Assembly: GCA_045586785.1 (NCBI GenBank)
Contig: JAZNBA010000047.1
Coordinates: 1 to 53,978, forward strand
Length of the DNA stretch: 53,978 nt
Reading direction: 5' to 3'
DNA from: UMGS1002 sp045586785
GTDB lineage: Bacteria > Bacillota > Clostridia > Oscillospirales > CAG-272
The notes beneath the pieces were generated by a model. The model worked only from the letters and a program-made list of their open reading frames with translations. It did no database searches and had not been told where the DNA came from. Shown piece by piece: positions 8,633 through 17,362 of the stretch. Within the stretch, counting starts at the first letter, position 1. Each line of letters starts with the position of its first letter. A program made the position numbers and the translations under genes.

Positions 8633-8661
8633 AAAAAGTCGTCTTAACACGACGACTTTTT
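8633..8661 (-). terminator. terminator after greA
   Basis: A perfect 11-bp stem, AAAAAGTCGTC with GACGACTTTTT, around the loop TTAACAC, followed on the minus strand by further T residues. It lies about 20 bases after the greA stop. Confidence 0.8.
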
Positions 8662-8680
8662 CATTTTTGTGATTATTATA

Positions 8681-9172
8681 TTAACCGTTGTTGTGAGCTC
8701 TTGTAACTTCCCCGATAGTGAGATGAACCAGTCCGCCGGGAGCTTCGACTGTAATCGAGTCACCCTCACGCATACCGATAAGAGCCTTACCGATAGGAGA
8801 CTGATCCGAGATCTTGCCTACCAGAGGATTTGCTTCATTGGAACCAACAATGTGATATTCCAGATCCTCATCAAAATCATCATCGTGAACCTTAACAAGA
8901 GAGCCAACACTGATGACAGTAGTATCTATCTTGGTCTCATCGACGATGACCGCATTGTGGATCATCTCCTCCAGCTCTTTTATACGAGCCTCTACCTTTG
9001 CTTGCTCATTTCTTGCTTCATCGTATTCTGCGTTCTCGGACAAGTCACCGAATGAACGAGCGGTAGCAATATCCTCTTTAATCTCTTCACGTCTTATATT
9101 TTTGAGATAATTAAGCTCATCTACAAGCTCATTGTAACCAACTTGGGTATAAAGCATTTGTTTTTTAGCCAT
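8681..9172 (-). CDS. greA: transcription elongation factor GreA
   Basis: 163 residues, a typical GreA length. The N-terminal coiled coil contains the GreA/GreB signature ARSFGDLSENAEYDEARNEQ with the acidic tip residues that reach the RNA polymerase active site. The C-terminal FKBP-like domain has GSLVKV, YHIVGSNEANP and ISDQSPIGKALIG. It rescues backtracked RNA polymerase by stimulating transcript cleavage. AGAGGGA precedes the ATG. It starts 32 bases after the S41 protease stop, so the two are probably co-transcribed. Confidence 0.96.
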   Translation of the reverse strand: MAKKQMLYTQVGYNELVDELNYLKNIRREEIKEDIATARSFGDLSENAEYDEARNEQAKVEARIKELEEMIHNAVIVDETKIDTTVISVGSLVKVHDDDFDEDLEYHIVGSNEANPLVGKISDQSPIGKALIGMREGDSITVEAPGGLVHLTIGEVTRAHNNG

Positions 9173-9204
9173 GATAGTTTCCCTCTTAACTGTTTATTTG
9201 TATT

Positions 9205-10512
9205 TTATTTTAATTCTTTTATTGCGCGCTGAAGCTGATTGTCATCAGCGTCGGCTATTTTATATATATTAACATTAGCCAGAGCTTCATCAAGCTCTAC
9301 TTCTACGTCAGGAGCAATTCCGATACCCTCATAGCTTTCTCCGCAAGGCGGGAAATACATTCTGGTAGTCAACTTGAGTCCGCCGGGATATCCGTATCTG
9401 TCAAGCGAAACTATCGACTGCATCGAGCCTTTACCGTATGTGGTCACACCTACGATGGGAGCTATATCATAATCTCTGAAATTAGCGGTAAACAGCTCGG
9501 CTGCACTGGCGGTGCTTCCGTTTGCAAGAACAACACAATCAAGGCCTCTATACTTGCCGATATCTTCAGCGGAAACACTGCATCCGGCATAATCGCCTGT
9601 CTGAACGCTGGGCTGCGCCTTCATAACAGTTTCAGCGCCCGTATTATCCAGCGTGCTGATTATCACATCGCCCTCGTTAAGGAAATAGCTGAGCACTGCA
9701 ATTATAGATTGAAGATCTCCGCCCGGATTATAGCGAACATCAAACACAAATTTATCCACGCCCGGAGTTGCCTTCAGTGTATCTACAGCCTGACAGAACT
9801 GTGTAGGAGTTGTAAGATCAAATTGAATGATCTTAACTATACCTACCGAACTGTCAGTAGCACACACGCGGTGTGTAACAGATTGCGATGTAATGTATCC
9901 GCGCTCTACAGAAAATTCAATTTCTTCCGAATAACCCTCACCGCGGCGAACAACGAATTCCGCCTTTGTGCCGGCAACGCCCTGAAGCTTTGTTACCGCC
10001 TGAGTATATCCAAGCACGGAAACGCTTTCTTTTTTATCACCAATGCCGACGTATACTATAAGGTCTCCCGGTTGCAGACCGGCTGCCAATGCCGGTGAAT
10101 CGGGCATAACGCTAATAACTTCTATACAGCTGTACTCTGTGTTCTCTATTATGTTGATTCCAATGCCCTGCATTTCGCCGGCATTTTCGGCAGTCATCGC
10201 CTCAAATTCTTCCGCGGTGTAATATTCTGCGTATTTATCTCCCGAAGCTCTCGTATATGCTTTAAGAAGTTCTTCGCCGACAGCATCGTCATCAACTCCA
10301 AAATATGACCACGCGGTAAAAAGTGTATCCAGCAGCTCAAGCTCGTTGAACTTGTCATTGTCGGGAGTGGAAGCGTTTTCAGCAGCGATATACGCATTTC
10401 TCAGCTCTGCATCATATACTCTTGACACAACGACAAATGCGCCGAGGAAACTGACAAGCACTGCAGCCAAAACCGCAAAAATCAATACCGATAGTGAAAT
10501 TTTCTTTGACAT
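9205..10512 (-). CDS. S41 C-terminal processing peptidase with PDZ domain
   Basis: 435 residues from the ATG at 10512; a TTG at 10524 is an alternative start. An N-terminal hydrophobic signal or anchor segment (about 5-28) puts the enzyme outside the membrane. A PDZ domain (about residues 95-190, with QGIGINI and SPALAAGLQPGDLIVYV) precedes the peptidase core. The Ser/Lys dyad is visible: Ser336 in NGSTASAAE, Asp347, and Lys361 in TTYGKGSMQ, with the same spacing as the Tsp/CtpA catalytic residues. CtpA-type proteases trim or degrade envelope proteins, and CtpB acts in sporulation signalling; the substrate here is unknown. It lies between the CdaR-type regulator gene and greA. Confidence 0.92.
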   Translation of the reverse strand: MSKKISLSVLIFAVLAAVLVSFLGAFVVVSRVYDAELRNAYIAAENASTPDNDKFNELELLDTLFTAWSYFGVDDDAVGEELLKAYTRASGDKYAEYYTAEEFEAMTAENAGEMQGIGINIIENTEYSCIEVISVMPDSPALAAGLQPGDLIVYVGIGDKKESVSVLGYTQAVTKLQGVAGTKAEFVVRRGEGYSEEIEFSVERGYITSQSVTHRVCATDSSVGIVKIIQFDLTTPTQFCQAVDTLKATPGVDKFVFDVRYNPGGDLQSIIAVLSYFLNEGDVIISTLDNTGAETVMKAQPSVQTGDYAGCSVSAEDIGKYRGLDCVVLANGSTASAAELFTANFRDYDIAPIVGVTTYGKGSMQSIVSLDRYGYPGGLKLTTRMYFPPCGESYEGIGIAPDVEVELDEALANVNIYKIADADDNQLQRAIKELK

Positions 10513-10566
10513 TTTAATACCCAATTTCTTTCTTTGTGATATTCATTCGTGTCATTTAACCAATTC

Positions 10567-10608
10567 AAGCGAAATGACCGTCCTCATATCAAACAAGTCA
10601 TTTCGCTT
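10567..10608. repeat. 12-bp perfect inverted repeat between regulator and protease genes
   Basis: AAGCGAAATGAC (10567-10578) and its exact complement GTCATTTCGCTT (10597-10608) are separated by 18 bases. A third half-copy, GTCATTT, lies at 10551-10557. There is no T-run on either side, so it is not an ordinary terminator. It could be an operator, an attenuating hairpin or an RNA processing site between the two genes. Confidence 0.6.
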
Positions 10609-10634
10609 ATATGTCCAATCAAGTGATACTTTTA

Positions 10635-11720
10635 TCAAAATTTAGTAGGCTTTGAGTTAAGGTATTTCTTAACCATAAGCGCTACCTTAAAGGTGATAGC
10701 GTGCTCAAATTCACGCAGATCAAGTCCTGTTATTTTACGAATCTTTTCAAGTCTGTAAACCAATGTGTTTCTGTGTACAAACAGCTTTCTGGATGTCTCG
10801 GACACATTGAGGTTATTTTCAAAGAAGCATTGTATTGTCATGAGAGTTTCGCGGTCAAGCGATTCAAGACTGCCCTTCTTAAATACTTCCTGCAAAAACA
10901 TTTCGCACAAAGTGGTAGGAAGCTGATAAATAAGTCTGCCTATGCCGAGGTTCTCATAACTAATAATATTCTTTTCAGTCTCAAACACCTTGCCGACCTC
11001 AAGAGCAACCTGAGCTTCCTTATAGGCGCGCGCAAGATCTTTGATATTATCAACAGCGGTGGAAATACCGATAGATACACGGGTATAGAATTCTGACGAA
11101 AGAGTATCTGCAATATTGGTAGCTATCTTTTCCACATCGCGAGTTTCTGTTCCGGGTCTTATATCCTTAACAAGAACAATATCGTGTTCACCTACACTTA
11201 TAACGTAATCTCTGGATTTATCCGGGAACATATTCTGCAGCATTTCAAACGGCATAATATCTGTCTTGCCAAAGAATTTTATAAGGAATACTATACGAGT
11301 TTCATCCGTGTTGAAATGAAGCTCCTTACTCTTTATATAAATATCGCTCGGAAGGATATTGTCAAGGATTATGTTTTTAATAAATGATCCCTTATCATAT
11401 TTCTCATCGTAAAGGTTCTTGATATTGCCGAGAGAGATTGAGAGCAGCTTAGACATTCTCTCAGCCATTTTATCCTCACCTTCAACAAATACGATATACT
11501 CCGTCTTATTGCCTGCACTTATAGAGCGATATGTATAACCACCTGTTACGACCACATCAGACGCATATGACAATTCATCACGTACGCCTTGACGAATCTC
11601 ACCTATCTTTACAAGCTCGGAACAAGAAATAATGACTCCATTATCATCAATAACACCTATAACGCGATCCACCGCGTCCTTCATTTGATGTATCACGCCT
11701 TGAAACAATCTGTTAGACAT
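10635..11720 (-). CDS. CdaR/PucR-family transcriptional regulator
   Basis: 361 residues. The N-terminal part (about 1-110) resembles a ligand-sensing region (RVIGVIDDNGVIISCSE, GYTYRSISAGNKTEYIVFVEGE). A middle GGDEF-like module follows, and the C-terminal PucR-type helix-turn-helix shows FFENNLNVSETSRKLFVHRNT and LVYRLEKIRKITGLDL. Family members activate uptake or catabolism genes in response to small molecules such as sugar diacids or purines; the ligand is unknown here. It has its own promoter and GAGAGGA ribosome site, and precedes the S41 protease and greA, which could be co-transcribed with it. Confidence 0.85.
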   Translation of the reverse strand: MSNRLFQGVIHQMKDAVDRVIGVIDDNGVIISCSELVKIGEIRQGVRDELSYASDVVVTGGYTYRSISAGNKTEYIVFVEGEDKMAERMSKLLSISLGNIKNLYDEKYDKGSFIKNIILDNILPSDIYIKSKELHFNTDETRIVFLIKFFGKTDIMPFEMLQNMFPDKSRDYVISVGEHDIVLVKDIRPGTETRDVEKIATNIADTLSSEFYTRVSIGISTAVDNIKDLARAYKEAQVALEVGKVFETEKNIISYENLGIGRLIYQLPTTLCEMFLQEVFKKGSLESLDRETLMTIQCFFENNLNVSETSRKLFVHRNTLVYRLEKIRKITGLDLREFEHAITFKVALMVKKYLNSKPTKF

Positions 11721-11775
11721 CTGCTATTTTCCTCTCATTTTAAACAGAATAATTGCTTTTGTATATACTAACTAT

Positions 11776-11804
11776 ATTTTACACTAAAATTTGTGATTTT
11801 TCAA
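11776..11804 (-). promoter_or_regulatory. promoter of the CdaR-type regulator gene
   Basis: On the minus strand, TTGAAA (11804-11799), a 17-base spacer and TAAAAT (11781-11776), about 55 bases upstream of the start codon. The rest of 11721-11893 is AT-rich; I see no clear terminator for rsmE in it. Confidence 0.6.
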
Positions 11805-11893
11805 TAGGTTTTTTAATTTTTCTTATCATTTTTCACAAATTTTTTTGCTCTATATTATCAAAAACAACGATTAAAACGAAATCGCAGATATTT

Positions 11894-12631
11894 TTACAGC
11901 TCAAACTCATACACAAGACACGCAAGCGCAAACGCCGACGCAGTTTCGGTGCGCAAAATTCTCGGCCCCAGTCCTGCCATGGCGGCGCCCGACTCACGGC
12001 ACTTCTCTGCTTCATGCAAAGAAAATCCGCCTTCCGGGCCAATAACTACAGCTATATCGCGGCATCCCTTAAAGCCTTGCAACAAAGTTTTAAGACCAAC
12101 AGTCCCATCTCCCTCATAGCACATTATAAATGCATCAAAATCGGAACAACGCTGTATCATCTGCTCAAATGAGCACGTCTCATTAACAACGGGAACCATG
12201 CCTCGTCCGCTTTGCTTAGCCGCCTCAAGTGCGATGCGGCAACGTCGCTCGGTCTTGCTTTTTTCGGAATCCGCCTTAACCTTAACAATGCATCGCTCAC
12301 ACTCAAAAGGAGTAATATCGTACACACCGCACTCAACCGCTTTTTGTATTACCGTATCCAGCTTGTCACCCTTTGGAAGCCCCTGAAACAAGTGAACTCT
12401 GAAAGGAGGTTCAACATCCACCTTGCGCTCCGATACTATTCTCGCAGTCACATCCGCGGCAAAACCTTCAAGAACGCAATCATACTCATTGTTTTGCATG
12501 TCACAAACAACAATATGCTCCCCTGCTGCCATGCGCAAAGATCTGGATATGTGATGTGCATCATCACCCTTTATGGTAACTATTCCATCGGATACTTGAT
12601 CACGTCTTACAAAAAATCTCGGCATGATCAA
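11894..12631 (-). CDS. rsmE: 16S rRNA (uracil(1498)-N(3))-methyltransferase
   Basis: 245 residues with the RsmE fold: an N-terminal PUA-like RNA-binding region (PRFFVRRDQVSDGIVTIKGDDAHHISRSLRMAAGE) and a C-terminal SPOUT methyltransferase knot with VVIGPEGGFS and LGPRILRTETASAFAL, the SAM-binding motifs of the family. It methylates U1498 of 16S rRNA in the decoding region. Its ATG overlaps the prmA stop (12628-12631), so it is the last gene of the heat-shock operon, a standard Firmicutes arrangement. Confidence 0.95.
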   Translation of the reverse strand: MIMPRFFVRRDQVSDGIVTIKGDDAHHISRSLRMAAGEHIVVCDMQNNEYDCVLEGFAADVTARIVSERKVDVEPPFRVHLFQGLPKGDKLDTVIQKAVECGVYDITPFECERCIVKVKADSEKSKTERRCRIALEAAKQSGRGMVPVVNETCSFEQMIQRCSDFDAFIMCYEGDGTVGLKTLLQGFKGCRDIAVVIGPEGGFSLHEAEKCRESGAAMAGLGPRILRTETASAFALACLVYEFEL

Positions 12632-13593
12632 GCCCTCTTTTTACCAAACGCAAAAGCACACCAATCATTGTCTTCTCTGCGCTCGATCAAGCAAAGTCCG
12701 CCTTTTTCCAAAGCTTTAACCACATCGTCTCCACGAGATGCAATAATTCCGGAAGCTAATAACACGCCGTCATCCTTAAGATAGGATGCAACGTCCCCCG
12801 ACATACGGATAATAATATCTGCTACTATGTTGGCACAAATAATATCATACTGTCCATCATCAAGGCTAACATTCGCCAAAAGATCCGACTGTGCGCAACT
12901 TACTTTGTCATCTTCGCCGTTGATCTGTATATTATCCTGCGCAACGCGAACAGCAACAGGATCAATATCATAAGCTCGGCAAAGTCCCGCGCCAAGCTTC
13001 GCGCCGCAAATAGCAAGAATTCCGCTACCGCAACCAACGTCAAGCAGGCGATCATCCTTTTCGGTATAGTCCTCGAGTAATTCCATAACAAGACGTGTTG
13101 TCTCATGCGTACCCGTTCCAAATGCCATTCCGGGATCCATACGAACTATTATGTCGTCACCCTTTGCCTCATATCGCTCCCAATGGGGAACGACAACAAC
13201 GCGTTTGCCTATGCGCAGCGGCTTATAGTACTGTTTCCAAGAGTCCGCCCAATCATCTTCACTGACGCCCACAAGCTCCGCCCTTGCTTCAATGCCGAAA
13301 AGCGCAAGACGGTCACGGATAAATTCCAACTGCTCTGCGCAGTTGTCTTCCGCAGGAAGATAGACAGACACCGATGCGTGCGATGTATCCGCATTCAGAA
13401 TACTTTCATCAATAAGCTCACCGTAACAGGTATTGAGATCAATATCGCTGAAATCTTCTATCATTAATTTGTTACTCACCATACTCATAACAGCAACCAG
13501 CGTATCCAGCTCCTCTGTAGGAACCGTCACCTTTATCTGAGTCCAATCGCGAACATCACCGCGGTCACCGCAAACATAATCTTTGTCAATCAT
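12628..13593 (-). CDS. prmA: ribosomal protein L11 methyltransferase
   Basis: 321 residues. An N-terminal substrate-recognition domain leads to a Rossmann methyltransferase domain with DPGMAFGTGTHETT, the SAM-binding LLDVGCGSGIL and the NIVAD catalytic-loop motif, all diagnostic for PrmA. It trimethylates lysines and the N-terminus of ribosomal protein L11. The start overlaps the dnaJ stop as ATGA (13590-13593) and the end overlaps the rsmE start, so all three are translationally coupled. Confidence 0.96.
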   Translation of the reverse strand: MIDKDYVCGDRGDVRDWTQIKVTVPTEELDTLVAVMSMVSNKLMIEDFSDIDLNTCYGELIDESILNADTSHASVSVYLPAEDNCAEQLEFIRDRLALFGIEARAELVGVSEDDWADSWKQYYKPLRIGKRVVVVPHWERYEAKGDDIIVRMDPGMAFGTGTHETTRLVMELLEDYTEKDDRLLDVGCGSGILAICGAKLGAGLCRAYDIDPVAVRVAQDNIQINGEDDKVSCAQSDLLANVSLDDGQYDIICANIVADIIIRMSGDVASYLKDDGVLLASGIIASRGDDVVKALEKGGLCLIERREDNDWCAFAFGKKRA

Positions 13594-14729
13594 TTTTTAT
13601 CAAATATCCTTTTGAAAAAGCTTGTTTTTTTAGTATAATTGTTTTCTCCGCAGCTGTCAGCCAAAGCTCTGACATATTCCTTTTGCTTAGAGCTCAGGCC
13701 GCGCGGTATCTCTACATTTACCGTAAAGATAAGATCACCCCTGCGATTTGGATTATTTACATAAGGAATTCCCTTGTTTTTCAACGTAAAATCGGTTCCT
13801 GTCTGAGTGCCTTCGGGTATGGTAAAGGTTTCTTTGCCTTCAAGCGTGGGAACCTCGATCTCCGCTCCAAGTATTGCTTCTGTAACGGATATCGGCACAT
13901 CACAATAAATATTATTACCCTCACGCTGGAAAACATTGTGTTTTTTAACCGTCACGGAAATAATAAGATCTCCCGCAGGGCCGCCATTTCTGCCATCATT
14001 GCCCTGTCCTTGCTGAACGATCCTGTTACCGTCATTGATTCCCGCGGGTATGGAAACAGTAAGCTTTTTTGATACTTTCACATATCCCGTTCCGCGACAA
14101 TTTGAGCAAGGCTCCTTAATTATTTTACCTGTTCCGCGACAGTTGTCACAGGTGGCTGTAGATTGAAATGCCATTCCCATGACACGCTGTGTAACTCTTC
14201 TCTGTCCGCTTCCGTGGCACACAGGACAAGTTTCGGGACTTGTTCCCTTTGAAGCACCGCTTCCGGAGCATTCCGAGCAACGCTGAACACGATTATAAGT
14301 TATATCCTTTTTCACGCCGAATGCCGCTTCTTCAAAGGAGATCGTAACTCTTACACCAAGGTCATCGCCACGAGCAGGGCCGTTACGTCTGGCTTGCTGA
14401 GAACTCCCAAATCCGCCACCGAAAAAGCTACCGAAAATATCTCCGATATCTCCAAAGCCCTCAAAGCCACCATATCCCGCGCCTCCGGCGCCTGCGGCAG
14501 GATCAAATGCCGCATGACCGAACTGGTCGTACTTGGCACGCTTGTCGGGATCGGACAAAACTTCATAAGCTTCGTTTATTTCTTTGAATTTTTCTTCAGC
14601 CTCAGCGTTTCCGGGATTAACGTCGGGATGGTACTTTTTAGCCAGCACTCTGTAGGCTCTCTTCAATTCATCATCTCCGGCTCCCTTTTGTACACCAAGA
14701 ACCTCATAATAATCTCTTTTTTCTGCCAT
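13590..14729 (-). CDS. dnaJ: chaperone DnaJ (Hsp40)
   Basis: 379 residues from the ATG at 14729; an AAGGTG ribosome site 6 bases upstream fixes this start over an upstream GTG. Domains in order: J domain with the HPD motif (KKYHPDVNPGN, about 33-43), Gly/Phe-rich linker (about 75-115), four CxxCxGxG zinc-binding repeats (about 145-215), and the C-terminal substrate-binding region. It stimulates the DnaK ATPase and delivers unfolded clients. It is separated from dnaK by a strong GC-rich hairpin. Confidence 0.97.
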   Translation of the reverse strand: MAEKRDYYEVLGVQKGAGDDELKRAYRVLAKKYHPDVNPGNAEAEEKFKEINEAYEVLSDPDKRAKYDQFGHAAFDPAAGAGGAGYGGFEGFGDIGDIFGSFFGGGFGSSQQARRNGPARGDDLGVRVTISFEEAAFGVKKDITYNRVQRCSECSGSGASKGTSPETCPVCHGSGQRRVTQRVMGMAFQSTATCDNCRGTGKIIKEPCSNCRGTGYVKVSKKLTVSIPAGINDGNRIVQQGQGNDGRNGGPAGDLIISVTVKKHNVFQREGNNIYCDVPISVTEAILGAEIEVPTLEGKETFTIPEGTQTGTDFTLKNKGIPYVNNPNRRGDLIFTVNVEIPRGLSSKQKEYVRALADSCGENNYTKKTSFFKRIFDKK

Positions 14730-14741
14730 ATATGTCACCTT

Positions 14742-14757
14742 GCCGCTTTTGTGCGGC
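14742..14757 (-). repeat. small hairpin just upstream of the dnaJ ribosome site
   Basis: GCCGC and GCGGC (14742-14746 and 14753-14757) pair around a 6-base loop immediately before the dnaJ Shine-Dalgarno on the minus strand. It may modulate dnaJ translation; this is inference from position only. Confidence 0.4.
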
Positions 14758-14808
14758 GTCTATAATTTGCATTTTTTATTTTTGCCCCATTGTCATAAAT
14801 ACGGGGAT

Positions 14809-14837
14809 GCGGGAAAGGGCAAATTGCCCTTTCCCGC
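14809..14837 (-). repeat. GC-rich intercistronic hairpin between dnaK and dnaJ
   Basis: GCGGGAAAGGGCAA (14809-14822) is followed after one base by its exact complement (14824-14837), giving a stem of about 13 bp in the mRNA, 12 bases after the dnaK stop. No T-run follows on the minus strand, so it looks like a partial terminator or a 3' stabiliser / processing hairpin that could raise dnaK over dnaJ output. Confidence 0.7.
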
Positions 14838-14848
14838 CATTATATCAA

Positions 14849-16681
14849 TTAGTTGGTTTTATCCTCATAGTCGGCATTGTAGTATGTGCCGTCATTTGCG
14901 TCACCCTGCGCACCGGCAGCATTAGGATCAAATCCCTGCGCGCCGCCGTTCTGAGCATAAAGCTTCTCGGAGATAGCATAGAATGCCTTTTCAAGTGCGT
15001 CAATGTCAGTCTTGAGGGTTTCGGTATCCGCGTTAGCAGCGAGAGACGCCTTCAGCTTCTCAACAGCCGCATTTACGGGTGCCTTATCTTGCTCGGTGAT
15101 CTTGTCGCCAAGCTCGCCCAGAGCCTTTTCGGTCTGGAATACCAGGCTTTCCGCACGGTTCTTGGTATCAACAGCCTCACGAGCCTTGTTGTCCTCGTCC
15201 GCAAACTGCTCTGCCTCGCGAACCGCGCGGTCAATGTCTTCCTGAGACATATTGGTAGAAGCGGTAATTGTTATCTTCTGCTCCTTACCTGTGCCAAGAT
15301 CCTTAGCGGTAACGCTTACGATACCGTTAGCGTCGATATCAAATGTAACCTCGATCTGAGGAACTCCGCGAGGAGCCGCGGGAATGCCGTCAAGGTTGAA
15401 GCGCCCCAGTGTCTTATTGTAAGCCGCCATCTGTCTCTCACCCTGAAGGACGTGTATCTCAACAGAAGTCTGGCTGTCAGCCGCTGTGGAAAATACCTGC
15501 TTAGCCTGGCAAGGAATGGTCTTGTTTCTCTCGATGATCTTGGTGAATACACCGCCGAGAGTTTCAATGCCAAGGGACAGAGGTGTAACGTCAAGTAGCA
15601 GAAGGTCCTTGACCTCGTTGCTGAGAACGCCTCCCTGAATAGCTGCACCGATAGCAACGCATTCATCGGGGTTGATACCCTTGAAGGGTTCTTTGCCGAT
15701 AAAGTTCTTAACTGCATCCTGAACTGCGGGAATACGGGTAGAACCACCTACCAGAAGCACCTTGTCTATCTGATTGGGCTTCAGACCGGCGTCGCTGAGC
15801 ACCTGGCGTGTGGGACCCATGGTAGCGTCAACAAGATCTGCTGTGATCTTGTCGAACTCGGCACGAGTCAGTGTTGCCTCAAAGTGGAGAGGTCCGCTTG
15901 CGGTTGCGGTAATAAAGGGCAGATTGATGTTACTGGAGGTCATACCGGAAAGCTCGATCTTTGCCTTCTCTGCTGCCTCTTTGAGTCTCTGCATAACCAT
16001 CTTGTCGTTGCCGAGATCTACGCCGTTTTCCATCTTGAACTTCTTGAGTATCCAATCAATGATTCTCTGGTCAAAGTCATCACCGCCCAGACGATTGTTA
16101 CCTGCGGTTGCAAGAACCTCGAAAACGCCATCGGAAATGTCAAGCAGAGATACGTCGAAAGTACCGCCACCAAGGTCAAATACCATGATCTTCTGATTGA
16201 TCTCCTTATCCATACCGTAAGCAAGCGCTGCGGCGGTAGGCTCGTTGATAATACGCTTAACGTCAAGACCTGCGATCTTGCCTGCGTCCTTGGTTGCCTG
16301 ACGCTGTGCGTCGGTAAAGTATGCGGGAACGGTAATAACAGCCTCGGTAACTTTTGTGCCGAGATATGCCTCAGCATCAGCTTTAAGCTTCTGAAGTACC
16401 ATTGCGGAAAGCTCCTGAGGAGTATACTTCTTACCGTCGATCTCCTTAGAATACGCAGTACCCATTTCACGCTTGATACTGATAATAGTACGGTCGGGGT
16501 TAGTGATAGCCTGGCGCTTTGCAACCTGACCTATCATTCTCTCGCCGGTCTTAGAAAAAGCAATTACGGAAGGTGTGGTTCTTGCTCCCTCGGGATTGGG
16601 GATGACTACGGGCTCGGAGCCCTCATAAACAGCCACACAAGAGTTGGTGGTACCAAGATCTATACCAATAATTTTTCCCAT
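14849..16681 (-). CDS. dnaK: chaperone DnaK (Hsp70)
   Basis: 610 residues, a usual length. The N-terminal ATPase domain starts GKIIGIDLGTTNSCVAV and carries the Hsp70 signatures VFDLGGGTFDVS and VLLVGGSTRIP. The substrate-binding domain contains the linker motif DLLLLDVTPLSLGIET, followed by the helical lid and a Gly/Ala/Asn-rich tail. It binds and refolds unfolded polypeptides with DnaJ and GrpE. An AGGAGGA ribosome site lies before the ATG. Expression should follow HrcA control at the operon promoter. Confidence 0.98.
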   Translation of the reverse strand: MGKIIGIDLGTTNSCVAVYEGSEPVVIPNPEGARTTPSVIAFSKTGERMIGQVAKRQAITNPDRTIISIKREMGTAYSKEIDGKKYTPQELSAMVLQKLKADAEAYLGTKVTEAVITVPAYFTDAQRQATKDAGKIAGLDVKRIINEPTAAALAYGMDKEINQKIMVFDLGGGTFDVSLLDISDGVFEVLATAGNNRLGGDDFDQRIIDWILKKFKMENGVDLGNDKMVMQRLKEAAEKAKIELSGMTSSNINLPFITATASGPLHFEATLTRAEFDKITADLVDATMGPTRQVLSDAGLKPNQIDKVLLVGGSTRIPAVQDAVKNFIGKEPFKGINPDECVAIGAAIQGGVLSNEVKDLLLLDVTPLSLGIETLGGVFTKIIERNKTIPCQAKQVFSTAADSQTSVEIHVLQGERQMAAYNKTLGRFNLDGIPAAPRGVPQIEVTFDIDANGIVSVTAKDLGTGKEQKITITASTNMSQEDIDRAVREAEQFADEDNKAREAVDTKNRAESLVFQTEKALGELGDKITEQDKAPVNAAVEKLKASLAANADTETLKTDIDALEKAFYAISEKLYAQNGGAQGFDPNAAGAQGDANDGTYYNADYEDKTN

Positions 16682-16731
16682 GATAAAAATTCCTCCTGAA
16701 TTATATTTATATGAATTTATTTTTTACAAAT

Positions 16732-17346
16732 TTAGTTCGCGACCTTTACCATCGCATATCTTATAACACGATCACCCTTGATGTAGCCCTTCTGGAGTAC
16801 CTCAACGATCTCGTTTTCGCCGTATGCTTCATCATCTATATGCATTACGGCATTGTGTACATTGGGATCAAATGTTTTGCCCAACGATTCTATTTCACAA
16901 ATACCAAGCTTGGCAAATGTTTCACCAAAGCTTTTAAGCGTAAGCTCAAGTCCTTTGGCAACTGCCTCGGCGTCCGAATAAACAGCGGCACGCTCCAGAT
17001 TGTCAAGCACGGGAAGCACCGCGTTTACAGCGTCGGCATGCGCATCCGCATAACAGCTCTCACGCTCTTTGATCGATCTTTTTCTGAAATTATCGTATTC
17101 GGCGATCATTCTCATATATTTATCTTCAGCCGCCGCCGCGCGTTCCTCAGCCTTTTCCAGCTGATGACGAAGCACCTCAAGCTCTGCTTCAAGCTTCTTT
17201 ACCTTTTTGCGGTCACCGCGATTTTCTTTCTCGCAAGCCTTATTATCAGCCTCTATTGCGTCAGTCTCGATGTTTTTTTCAACCTCAACGGTGCCTTCGC
17301 ATTCTGCTGTCTCATTCATATTCTTTTCTTCTTGCATTGTATCCAT
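16732..17346 (-). CDS. grpE: nucleotide exchange factor GrpE
   Basis: 204 residues from the first ATG; ATGs at 17337 and 17319 are possible alternatives (AGGA lies only one base before the first ATG). An acidic low-complexity N-terminus is followed by a long coiled coil (KKVKKLEAELEVLRHQLEKA) and the beta domain with GKTFDPNVHNAVMHIDDE and VIRYAMVKV, the conserved GrpE tail. It dimerises and releases ADP from DnaK. Second gene of the HrcA operon, 16 bases after hrcA. Confidence 0.95.
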   Translation of the reverse strand: MDTMQEEKNMNETAECEGTVEVEKNIETDAIEADNKACEKENRGDRKKVKKLEAELEVLRHQLEKAEERAAAAEDKYMRMIAEYDNFRKRSIKERESCYADAHADAVNAVLPVLDNLERAAVYSDAEAVAKGLELTLKSFGETFAKLGICEIESLGKTFDPNVHNAVMHIDDEAYGENEIVEVLQKGYIKGDRVIRYAMVKVAN

Positions 17347-17362
17347 GTCCTTTCAATACTCA

